DNA of 64,000 nucleotides, taken from the NCBI GenBank assembly GCA_034770075.1, contig JAVJAP010000347.1, forward strand, positions 124,001 to 188,000, given 5' to 3'. How positions within the stretch are numbered: position 1 is the first letter of the stretch; each line of letters starts with the position of its first letter. This document shows positions 46,023 through 56,680 of this stretch, in pieces. Source of the DNA: Aralia elata (Eukaryota > Streptophyta > Magnoliopsida > Apiales > Araliaceae). A model generated the notes under the pieces. That model ran no database searches. It had not been told where the DNA came from and worked only from the letters and a program-made list of their open reading frames with translations. A program made the position numbers and the translations under genes.

Positions 46023-48940
46023 TGCATTAGTCGTAGGAACTTATAGTTTAGCGTTGCCTACGGGGATGTCTATTAAGTTAATAAGTTGTTATTATGTTCC
46101 AGTTCTCATTACAAACATTGTTTCTTTTCGTTGTTGGACAAGAAAGGTTTTCGTATTATATTTAAGAACAATAGTTGTTCTATTTATAATGATAATGTTT
46201 TGTTTGGAATTGAAAGATTACTTGATGGACTTTATACACTTGACTTATATGAAAAATATTTTACAAATTGAACAAACTAGTAAAAGAAAAGAGATGATGT
46301 TAATTATACCTTTATGTGGCACTGTAGACTCGGTCATATTAACAAAATAAGATTAACCAAGTTGCATAATGATGGGCTTTTAGAGCTATCTTATTACGAA
46401 TCATATCCAACTTATGAATCTTGTCTCATGGGTAAGATGACAAAATCTCCTTTTAGTGGAAAAGGAGAAAGGAGTTACAGAGTTGTTAGCGTTGGTACAC
46501 ACAGACATATGTGGACCTATGACAACGATTGCACGAGGAGGGTATTCTTATTTTATTACTTTCACTGATGATCATTCAAGATTTGAATATGTGTATTTGA
46601 TGAAATACAAATCTGAATCGTGTGAAAAGTTCAAAGAATTCAGAAGTGAAGTAGAGAAGCAAACTGGCAAGAGTATTAAGATTCTTCGATCGGATCGACG
46701 AGGGAAATACTTAAGCAATGAGTTTCTCAATTGTCTCAAAGAAAATGGTATTTTCTCACAATGAACATATCCTGATATGCAATAATTGATTGGTGTATCT
46801 GAAAGGAGAAAATGTACCTTGTTGGACATAGTGCAATCCATGATGATTTTTACCAACATTCCAATATCCTTCTAAGATTTTGCTCTAAAAAGGCTGCATA
46901 TCTACTGGATAAGTTATCCTCAAAATCCGTCCCCAAGACTCCATATGAGTTATGGACAGGGAGGAAACCTGGTCTTAAGCATGTTAAGATTAGGGGTTGT
47001 CCAACTTATGTGAAAAAGTTTCAAAAGATAAGTTTGGGACAAGATCTGGCAAGTGCAGATTTGTGAGATATCTTAAAGAAAGTTTAAGGTATTATTTCTA
47101 TAATCCTACTGAACAAAAAGTGTTTGTTGCGAAACACGCTACCTTATTTGATAATGGAGTTTATCCTTGAAGGGGCTAGTGGGAGGAAAAATAGATCTTG
47201 AAGAAGTTCAAAAACTACAAACCACTATAAGTCGAACCAAGGAACCTGTAGATAGACCTATTGTACCACAACCGAATCGTAAATCTGGAAGAGTATCAAA
47301 GATACTAGGAGGTATGGATTCATCATAGAGGATGATGATGAGGTACGCTTCACAGAGGATGATGATCCAATCATATACGATGAGGCTATGAGTACTAGAC
47401 ACTTAGAGAAATGGCAGATAACCATGAAATTCAAAAAGGACTCCATGTATGAAAAACAAAATATAGACTATGGTTACTCCACCGAAAGGCATAATGTCTA
47501 TAGAGTGTAAATAGGTCTTTAAGAGAAAGACTGGAGCAGATGGAAAGGTAGAGACCTATAAGGCCAGACTTATGACAAAAGATTTTAATTAATCGCAAGG
47601 AGTTGTCCATCATGAAATCTTCTCACCAGTAGCTATGCTAAGTCCATTCGGATTTTGCTTGCAATTGTAGCTTATTATGACTACAAAATTTGGCAAATGG
47701 ATATGGAAACATCCTTCCTCAATGAAGACTTGAGGAAAATTTATGTATGATACAGCCAGAGGGATTTGTTTCAAAGGTTGAAGCAAATTGAGTATGTAAG
47801 CTACAACGATCCATTTATGGATCGAAGCAAGTTTCTCGAAGATGGAACATCTGATTTTATGAGATAATCAAAAGAGTTTGATTTTATCAAAAATGCAGAT
47901 GAACCAAATGTGTACAAGAAGGTTAGTGGGAGTGCAGTAACATTCCTAGTACTATATATTGATATACTACTGATAGGGAATGATACACCAATGCTACAAT
48001 CAGTGAAGATATTGTTGTCTAAACATTCCTCTATGAAGGACTTGGGTGAAGCATCCTATATTTTGGGGATAAAGATCTATAGAGATAGATCTGAAAGGAT
48101 GTTTGGCTTGTCCCAAGGAAAGTACATTGACTCGATACTAAAGAAGTTTAGCATAGAAGATTCGAAGAGAGGTCTCATACCGATGAGCCATAGAATACAT
48201 CTCTCCAAGAAACAGGTCTTAAGACACCTAAGGAGAGAGGTCGTATGAGTAACATTCCTTATGCTTCGGCAATAGGATCTATCATGTACGGTATGATATG
48301 TACTAGACCGGATGTTGCTCATGCACTTAGTGTAACAAGTAGATATCAGCCGAATCCAGGAGAAGAACACTAGAAGGCAATGAAAAACATCCTAAAGTAC
48401 TTAAGAAGAACTAAGGATATATTTCTTGTCTACGGTGGGTCTGAATTGAAACTAGAGCGCTATACAGACTCAAATTTTCAAACGGACCAAGATGACAGTA
48501 AATCCGTTTCAGGGTATATGTTTACCTTAAATGGTGGTGTAGTGAGTTGGAAAAGTTCCAAGCAGCAAACAGTTATTGATTCAGTGATAGAGGCAGAGTA
48601 CATAGCTGCAAGTGATGCTGCAAAGGAAGCTGCTTGGATGAAGAAGTTCATAACTGAACTTGGAGTGGTTCCTAGCATTAGAGGAGTCGTACCTTTATTC
48701 TATGACAACATTGGAGCTGTTGCGCAACCTAAGGAACCCAAGTCTCATCAGAAATCTAAATACGTGTTGCGGTGATTTTTATTTGATTAGAGAGATCATT
48801 GAAAAGAAGAGACGTCACCCTGGAGCGTGTAGACTCTCAAGACAACATTGCAGATCCATTTACTAAAGCTTTAACCCAACAACGGTTTGATCGTCACTTA
48901 GAGAAGATGGGCATTCGATACCATGGCGATTGGCTTTAGT
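46023..48940 (+). pseudogene. pol of copia A (protease end, integrase, RT, RNase H)
   Basis: It resumes after Athila 3 in the region between protease and integrase. The pre-integrase motif WHCRLGHINKIRL lies at about 46316. Integrase has VHTDICGPM, FTDDHSRF and RSDRRGKYLS, and the integrase tail has TPYELWTGRKPGLKHVKIRG. RT is heavily decayed between 47050 and 47900. Its catalytic block reads LYIDILLIGN (about 47953-47982), where copia elements have YVDD followed by ILLIGN, so one active-site Asp is missing. RNase H (YTDSNFQTDQDD, SKQQTVIDSVIEAEYIA, 48380-48775) is mostly open. Many frameshifts and stops. Confidence 0.9.
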
Positions 48941-48953
48941 GCAAGTGGGAGAT

Positions 48954-50745
48954 TGAAAATAGTATGCACACAAGCCAATCATATTTGATATGATGTAGCA
49001 TATACTTTGTAATCTTATTCATTTATTAATAAAAAGATTAATTTATTAAAGGCATTTTACTTTATCTACATAGTTCTGTTATTTTATATATGATAAACTC
49101 ATAGTTTTGAGCAATGCTTTTAGAATCATGATAATAATCATGCTAATGAGATCTAAATTCTTAGAAAGCTTAAAACTAAAATCGTTCCTAATCGTTGCAT
49201 TACTAAAAAGAGGTTTAGTGAATCCAGATAGATTGGTACATACTTTGTTTGCTCTTATGAAGAAGATGATTGATCTCATAATCATTTGTGTGGAGACACT
49301 AAAGCAAGAATATATATGCTTATTGGAGAATAAGTTCACTGAATGTGGCTCGCTAAGGAATACCTAATGGAGTTTTACTCGCCTGTCAATAAGAATTCCT
49401 CCAGTGATCCTTGGACTTGAGATCATCATAGTATCTTGTATATGATGAGTTATACTTTGACATATTCCTTAAGACCCTTAGGGTATATCAAAGGGTATGC
49501 TTGGGCATAATAAGTTGTATATGGAGATAATGAATGATCAACAAAGAATCTATCGCTTCGAGTAAAAGGAGAGAATGTCCTATGCGATTCGATAAATGAC
49601 AACTCAGTAGTCCTTGGCTAAGGCAGAATAAAATTAGAAAGTAGTTTCTAATTTACATTATTTAGAGTTGTGCGTTTGAGAATCGAAATACATATAATTA
49701 AATAAAATAAGACTTGACAGTAATTCCATGTCTTATATTTAATTGAGACATTGTTCGGTAGAAGGATTGAATTGTACGGTAACTATTCACTGAAAGGTTC
49801 TTTTATGATTAATGTTGAAATCTATATTATCTGGAAAGTCGTTGATCGCTAAGGGAGTTTACCCTTATTGTAGAATAAATATTATTTAACTAAATAAATT
49901 AAATAATTTTATTTATTTATTTAAATAAGATTAGAATTGTTCTAATTGATTTATTCACAACCGGTTTAATATAGAGAACCTAAAGGGTCACATCGCAAAA
50001 GAAAAATATTTATTTAAGAAGTAATTGACATAATCGTAATAATAAGTTAAGTATGTTTAATTTAATCTATGGTGATAGAATAAATTAAATAGCTTAATAT
50101 TATAATTTAATGTTTTGGAAATATTAAATATAAATTAATAAGAGGAGTCTTATTATTATTATGATAATTATTATTTAATTCCTAAAAGGGTTTGGGAATT
50201 AATTAATAAAAGTACTCTCATATATTTCTAATTGGATTAGGAGTTTAATTAATTAAAAGAGATTAATTAAAATAAAACTTTATTCCTAAATAGTTTAGGA
50301 GGGTTGCCTATATCTATAAACAAGAGGAGTCTTATTATGGATTGGAGTTACATACGTTTTTATAAGATTGGAGAGAGTACTTACAAATTCTATAGAGATA
50401 GAAAACTAGGGTTTTTGCCAACACCCATCTTCTTGAATACATATTATTCCTTGGTGGATCACCTCTAGAGTCCAAATACTTGGGTGGCTAACGTTGATTA
50501 AAGGAAGAAATCTAACCGGTGAATTCATGGAGAACACGAAGGATTTGGAGTCGAACTCGTACCTGAGGAAGCACGATTCTACGAGGGTATGATTCTGATT
50601 CTCTACATCTTTCGTATAATTGATAATTAAGTACAAGAAAAGATCATGGTGATGGTTTGTATAAAATTTTAAAATCCAATTTTGTCGCGCTTCCGTTATA
50701 TTTGTATAATTTGATTACATGCTCGCGTTATATACATACCTAACA
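48954..50745 (+). repeat. 3' LTR of copia A, 1792 bp
   Basis: It starts TGAAAATAGTATGC after the polypurine tract AAGTGGGAGAT and ends ACCTAACA. It is clearly diverged from the 5' LTR and from the solo LTR, which suits an old insertion. Confidence 0.93.
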
Positions 50746-51962
50746 CTTATTTACTGCATTATGACCTTCTATGTGCCTTTTGGTCAGCCATACTTTCTTG
50801 TGTCATTAATGATAAATTATGCAAACAAAGGTTTTATGGCATATGGACTTTTATTGACAAAAATATTCAAAGCACATAATATTAACTTGAGTGATGAAGT
50901 GTCTATGACTGTTGATGAAGTGTTTATAGGTACACTTTCCCCCTACTCGTTCTCTACATCATTATAAAATGAGTGATAGCACACCTAAACAGTCTTCTGC
51001 ATCAAATTGCTTAACTTCTTATGATATTGATATCTGTTTAGAAATTGAGAAAAAGATTGATAAATTCCTTGAGGAATTTAAGATTGCTATAACTGGAATT
51101 AATGAAAGATTGGATGTGCTTCAGTTTCAAGTTAATTGCTTGACCAATGGTGTTTCTGTCAATCTTGATCCTTCGATCTCTACCCATGTTCCTGATAATA
51201 TCTGATATCTATATGCACTTTAGAAGTTTCATATTTTTTTCACACACAATACCTAATTTGATTACTTCTGTCAGGGGAACTCTGATTATATCCTGAAACT
51301 AGTAGAAATAAATTAATGTTACTTTTAGGCATACATGTGTAAGTGTGATGGGTTCAACACATACTGTGTTGATTAAATGCTTTACAATACTCTTTTGTGT
51401 TTCTATGTAATCTTTCTGAATATTACTTAGCTTCATTAATATGTAAGTGTTTTAGAACAATGTCATATTTGAAAAATGAATAGTAAATTGACTGGTTATG
51501 TCTTTTGAGAAATAAGGTGTGATGTGATCTAAGTAAACTGGCTTGAAGTAACTGAATGGAAAAATCACAAGTTATTTCTGTTAAAGTTTTCCAACAGGAG
51601 GAATAAAAGAGGAAAAGAGCATCACTATGTAATTTCTATTTACAAATGTATTAAGGAAGTCATGTAATAATTTATCAAATGTAGTAGGATATAAAACAAT
51701 GTAATGGTTAAAAATAGGATATCTTTTCTGTTCTAACTCTTGTTTTGCAGGTATAAAGATAAATTCCTTTTTGTTGATGACAAAAAGGGGAAGAAGAAAA
51801 ACAGTTACTTTAACTGTTTGAAGTAGAAAAACGAGGTAAAAATAGGTGATTACAGTGAAGGAAGCAAGTTAAAAATTGTTCAAATTAAGGGGAAGTAATA
51901 CAATCAAGTTTTTCTAAAAATTAAAACTTAAATGGTTTTCTCATCATCAAAAAATGGAAGAT
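50746..51962 (+). pseudogene. 3' internal remnant of a SIRE/Maximus-like copia element
   Basis: Copia A interrupts it on the left. It holds two short frames: a degenerate one at about 50755-50967 with a YGLLLTKIF motif known from plant retroelement ORFs, and 50969-51205 (78 residues, MSDSTPKQSS) with a leucine-rich coiled segment EIEKKIDKFLEEFKIAI. Towards the right comes GATGACAAAAAGGGGAAGAAG and then CATCATCAAAAAATGGAAGAT, like the GATGACAAAAAGGGGGAG tract before SIRE-type LTRs. The assignment rests on these and the LTR start. Confidence 0.45.
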
Positions 51963-54507
51963 TGGAGGAACTAAATTATTCTACTGTTTTGATGATAACA
52001 AAATAAGAATTAAAAATCTTTAGAAAAACTAGGATAGAATCTTCTCCATAGGATTTTATATCGCATGGTACATTATTTATATATTTATTTTACTTTCTTA
52101 TATATTATTTTCCTATAATTACTTTCTTATATTATCTTCAAACTGTATAAACTTTATAGTTAGTTCATAACAATTTAATGCTATTGGATTATAAAGTTTA
52201 TTTCAGATATCGAAATTTTAAAGGACAATGAGTTTGGCTAGAAAATTTTATTATACTCAAATTCTTTAACTAGTCCAAAAGGAACTACAATTCAATTATT
52301 TAGTAATTGGACTACAAGTAATTTTCCAAACAAATTAACTGTTATCTCTACGATTTCAGTCGTTCTAGCTTTCGGTATAGAAACGTAGAAAGAATATTCA
52401 GATCATAGAATGACTTAACTCTACTAGACTTTACTCTTTGCAGTAACTCTGCGATATTACTTTACGAACTAGTATTCCACTCAATGATCTTAGAGTTCTC
52501 TTTAAGCACTTCACTTCGTTACTCTCTGATAGTAGAGTGATTTCAGTCTTTACTCTACGAACTGGTATTCCACTCAATGATATTAGAGTTCTCTTTGAGC
52601 ACTTCAGTTCTTTACTCTGTGATAGTAGAGTGACTTCAGTCTTTATTCAACGAATTTTTAGCTCCAGCTATTACAAGGTTATACTCTACGATTTTGAAAT
52701 CAACCTAAGTTCAATATGTTTCAACATGAGCTTTAAACATTCAAGTATTTTTGAGTTGGACAAAAAGAATGCTAGTATTCTCTCTCTCTTTCTCTCTCTC
52801 CATTCGTGCTAAATGGTACTAACTTTCCTATGTGGCATGAAAGATAACAAAAGTTATCCTTATTCATTTTTACACGGCAAAGCAAATAAATTTTGCTAAA
52901 GCTTTAAGACATGTGATATAACCATACTAGTTAAATTGGTGACTCATCACCCTCCCCATTCTTTCGGCCATATAAGCAAGAATGAGAGAAAAAGCTAGGT
53001 GAATTATAAACTATTGGATCAACAATTAAATCAAACTAATCCTAGCCATTCATTTAAATATTTTTGGCCTATAAATACAAAGCTTACTTCATTCATTTCT
53101 CTTTAATCTAGCCAAAAGCCAAACTCTGCCCATACTTTTCACTCAATCTCAAAAACCTAGATTCTAGTAGGATAAAAAGTGATCAAAAGAGCAAGAAAAA
53201 TCCAACATACTGTTATAATCGAAATTCTATATATTGTTCTTCTACACAAATTAGCACATACTCTTTATTATATTTTGTGCTAACATATCACTTTCTTATT
53301 TGTGTTTAATATTATTATTATTGTTATATTTTTATAAATATTAAACACCACAAGCACAAAGTACTTTCATTTACATTTATCATATTATTGTGCTACATTC
53401 AAGTTGATCATCATTGATTATATTTATACTCACTTACATTAAAAACTTGTATATATTAATTTGAATTTTATATATAGTCCTTTCAAAGAAAGTGAAAAGC
53501 AAGTGATCTAATCTTCAATAACTATCCGCTAATTACGAGACGTACAGGATAGGCTCACTTGAAAGTCGTGAACTGTAGTTAATTCTAGTAAAGTGATATA
53601 AAGCAATTTTTCTCTCTCAAGATTGGATAACTAGTTTATCCTTACAATTCTTATGCGGGAAAAAATTTTCCTTTGTGTATAAAAGGACGATTCGTATAGA
53701 GTCCTCTCTTTGAGAGTATTAAGTAGATTGACCTTTATTAAAATTGTTAATCTCACCTTTTGAAAGTGTTCTATATCAACCAAATTGATCCTAATATATA
53801 AATTGTCATATTATTTGTGATCATTAGTTTATCTGTCATTTTGAAAGATTTATTCTTAAATTGTCATTATTTATATCTTGTAATATTTGACATATCTGAA
53901 CTTCAATATTGTCTATTTGCTTAATTCAAGAAGTATTAATTAAAGACAAATAAGAATCTTTTAAACAAAAAGGGTAGTGTTGAGTGTTCTTCCAGTGTGT
54001 GAGGAATTGAGTGATTCTTGTTCCAAGACCAAGATCTTAGAAAGGTCATAAGTTTGGGTTTGTAAGTGAGTGAGGAAGAGAAAAGATATCAAGTTTCAAG
54101 ATCAGCCGAAGAAGAAATACAAAAAACTCTAGAAAAGGAATATGTCATTCTTGAAGAATACTAAGGGATAGTAGTTTTAAGACGAAATCAAATTTGTAAA
54201 GGTTTCTCCACCTAAGATAAAGATCTAAACAATTTTTACAATGAAAAATCTCAAATCCTATAAAGGAGTTTGGAGACTGGACTAACTATATATCTATCAG
54301 AGATATATATAGTGAACCAGGATATATCTCTGTGTTCTCTATTTGGTATCTCTCTATCTCTATCTCTTTACAAATTCACTAAAATATTTTAAACAAAAAT
54401 CACTTAGGGAAATAGAGTTAAAATTTAAAAAGGTCAAGATTTGTTAAAAAGCAAATTAATCTATTCAACCCCCTTCTAGATTAATTATTTCATTTTTGGA
54501 CCTAACA
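51963..54507 (+). repeat. LTR of the SIRE-like element, about 2.5 kb
   Basis: It starts TGGAGGAACTAAATTATT with GTTTTGATGATAACAAAAT, characteristic of SIRE-type LTRs, and ends TTTGGACCTAACA at 54507. No PBS follows, so it is a 3' LTR. A TATA box (CTATAAATAC, about 53080) lies upstream of a pyrimidine-rich start region. A 93-bp tandem duplication sits at 52463-52648. Confidence 0.6.
52463..52648. repeat. 93-bp tandem duplication in the SIRE-like LTR
   Basis: Two copies, 52463-52555 and 52556-52648, share TACGAACT.GTATTCCACTC and GATAGTAGAGTGA with few differences. Confidence 0.9.
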
Positions 54508-54781
54508 GAGTCCAATCGAAGAGGTAATCTAGGATATTATTTTCCAAACCATCTACGTCGTCTAGAATCGTTAAAATCTTCATGAGTGCATTATTTTGAA
54601 AGTAACTTTCGGGCATCTTTGAACCTATGTACGAAGGATTTGATTAAAAATTCATTTTTTATGTCGTACATATTTATAAGAAATTAATAATGTTTCAGAA
54701 ATGTTCTTTTTAGTTTGAAAATCCTTTGTGACTACGATAAAAGTTTAAGATTTTACTAAAGAAAATATATTTTTGCAAACC
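54508..54781. other. Unassigned 274 bp between two LTRs
   Basis: AT-rich, no coding frame, no recognisable element. It probably flanked the two insertions before they arrived. Confidence 0.5.
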
Positions 54782-56162
54782 TGATGAGTAAGTTTTATAC
54801 CTATTATTTGGGTATTTTTAGGCTTAATAGTTTGTGTGTTTTTAAGTAATTTATGTTATTTTATAGAGTTTTTATTTCATTTATTGTGTTTATTTATTTT
54901 GTAGGAATAAAGGAGTTAAGTGGCAAAATTGTGAATATTTGAACCAATTGGGCGAGCAAGGAAGTAAGAAAAGAAAAATGGACAGAGTTTATGGGCTGCG
55001 GCGCACAGACATAAGGGTGGCGCTAGATCAAGAGCCGCGACGCACCAATCATGGGCCACGGCGCGCGGTCGGATCGGGCGTGCGCGTGGTGCGGCGGAGC
55101 TAAAGGGTTTAATGGCTGTTTGTTTTTCAAATAAAATGAGATATTTACCAATTGAAGCCAAAAGAGTTACAAAGACTACAAGGCTGACTTCAGTACAAAT
55201 ATTTCCACCTAGGGTTATAAATGTAATTGTAATTCTATTAGGGTTAGGTGGAATAATTCCTATAAGTATTCTTATTTTAGGAGGGGGCATGATTATTCAT
55301 TAGTTGTTTTTTTTTTATATTAGTTAGGGTTTCAGGGAGGCACCTGAAGGAGGCAAGAATTGAAGAAAGGAGCAAAGCAAAACTGTGACAGAGTTTATTC
55401 TTCCTCCTCAATTGAATTTCTTGTACTTTAGGATGTAATTAGTCTTTTCATTAAGAATTCGATGGAACCCGATAATAGTTTAATTTAATACTTATTCTCT
55501 CTTTGATTTAAATTGGGTATGAGTTGATTTATTTATTATATCTTGAGTTGGTTGTTATAATTGCGTAATTAACAATTATTGGATGGATTGAGATGAAATT
55601 TGGCGATAGATTCTAAATTAAGATAGGGGTATAATAACTTGTGATTAGTGATTCTTTTCAGTAATATTAATTGCTAATTGAATGCTAATTTTGTGGACGG
55701 GATAGGAATATACCTGAATACCGCAAGCAACGGATAGAAAATGATTCTTAATGAATTTATTATTATTGTTTCTCATAGGAATATAGGGAAATTTATAATA
55801 ATAGGTATGCTTTATAATTATTCGAAACATGATTATAATAATTATTAGTGATATTCCGTTGACAATTCTGAATAATTGATTTAATGAAAGAAGGATGTTG
55901 TTAATTAAATGATTCATCGGGGGAAATTGAGTTCTTAATATTTTCTTTTATTTATTGAATTCACTTTTCTTTAATTATTTCTTCATTAATTAATTCACTT
56001 AAGATTTCAATCGTTTAAATAGAATCGAATTGATTACGAATTAGTAATTGGAGTAATTAATTATTACTACTCCTCGTGGGATCGACAACTCTACTTACAC
56101 TTTATTACTTGATTGACCGTGTATACTTGCACGTAAATTGCTAGTATAGATTCAGCTTAACA
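54782..56162 (+). repeat. 5' LTR of element 4, 1381 bp
   Basis: Its 3' two thirds (about 55285-56162) match 58925-59843 in inverted orientation. A GC-rich tract (54990-55105) and a TATA-like TTATAAATG near 55215 lie in the first half. Confidence 0.88.
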
Positions 56163-56300
56163 AGTTTTTGGCGCCGTTATCGGGGAATAGTTAATAATTA
56201 TTGTTTCAATATTAGTTTACGTCTATTTGATTTTAATTTAAACGTTCTTTTTATGTTTGTTTTAATCATGTTTTTCCAAGATACGCAGGTACAGGAACCT

Positions 56301-56654
56301 ATGGCATTTTATAAGGATCAGTGGTCTATGGCAAGGATGAATCAACCGAAAGCAGTAGAGATTAATGAAAGCAACGTATTATCTGCATTGGCTGTACAAA
56401 TAGAAATGTTGTCGAAGAAGGTGGGTGCCTTTATAGCACAACGTATTCAGAACACTTTAGTGATTTGTGATTTTTGTCATGGAAAGCATCCAAGCCATCA
56501 GTGTAACTTCAATTTCAAAGTAGTACCGTATGGTGGCAATTTTGGCAACTACCCCAACGAGTATATCAACCCCAACAATTACAATCAAGATTGGGGGAAT
56601 CATACGAAGCAATTTTGGAGCGATAACAATCAAGTTCAAACAAAGATTTGGTGA
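56301..56654 (+). CDS. Capsid-less gag-like ORF of element 4
   Basis: The start at 56301 (MAFYKDQWSMARMNQPK) is chosen because it aligns with MDGYSDQWSYVNMIQPK of element 2. The 117 residues hold a leucine-rich segment (ALAVQIEMLSKKVGAFIA), the knuckle CDFCHGKHPSHQC, and an N/Y/G-rich tail. It matches only the post-capsid third of Athila gag. The stop at 56652-56654 may be premature, because the element 2 ORF continues further. Role unknown; RNA binding is plausible from the knuckle. Confidence 0.6.
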   Translation: MAFYKDQWSMARMNQPKAVEINESNVLSALAVQIEMLSKKVGAFIAQRIQNTLVICDFCHGKHPSHQCNFNFKVVPYGGNFGNYPNEYINPNNYNQDWGNHTKQFWSDNNQVQTKIW

Positions 56655-56680
56655 AGATTTTTTAAAACATACCCAGAACA

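Larger units (their letters stand above)
29570..50745 (+). mobile_element. Ty1/copia element A, interrupted by Athila 3
   Basis: Its parts are: 5' LTR (29570-30956, first ~410 bp displaced by Athila 1), duplicated U5-PBS-leader (30827-32128), leader, gag (33333 on), protease (34120-34260), Athila 3 insertion (34261-46017), rest of protease, integrase, RT, RNase H (46023-48940), and 3' LTR (48954-50745). Joining 34260 to 46023 with one GTTGT restores continuous copia sequence. Stops and frameshifts are many. It is the outermost element of the nest seen here. Confidence 0.92.
54782..56680 (+). mobile_element. Athila-like non-autonomous element 4, 5' part
   Basis: LTR 54782-56162 (TGATGAGTAAGTTTTATACC to GCTTAACA), tRNA-Asp PBS with one change (TGGCGCCGTTATCGGGGA, 56169-56186), then one gag-like ORF (56301-56654). 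It is cut off near 56680 where Tekay-like LTR sequence begins. Same family type as element 2. Confidence 0.85.

Noticed and set aside
55112..55303. Hydrophobic 63-residue frame in the element 4 LTR (and a 124-residue frame on the other strand, 54916-55290) that looks like a small membrane protein or an organelle gene fragment
   Set aside because: It lies wholly in the LTR over the TATA-like region, the inverted LTR copy does not keep it, and I could not match it to any plastid or mitochondrial gene.
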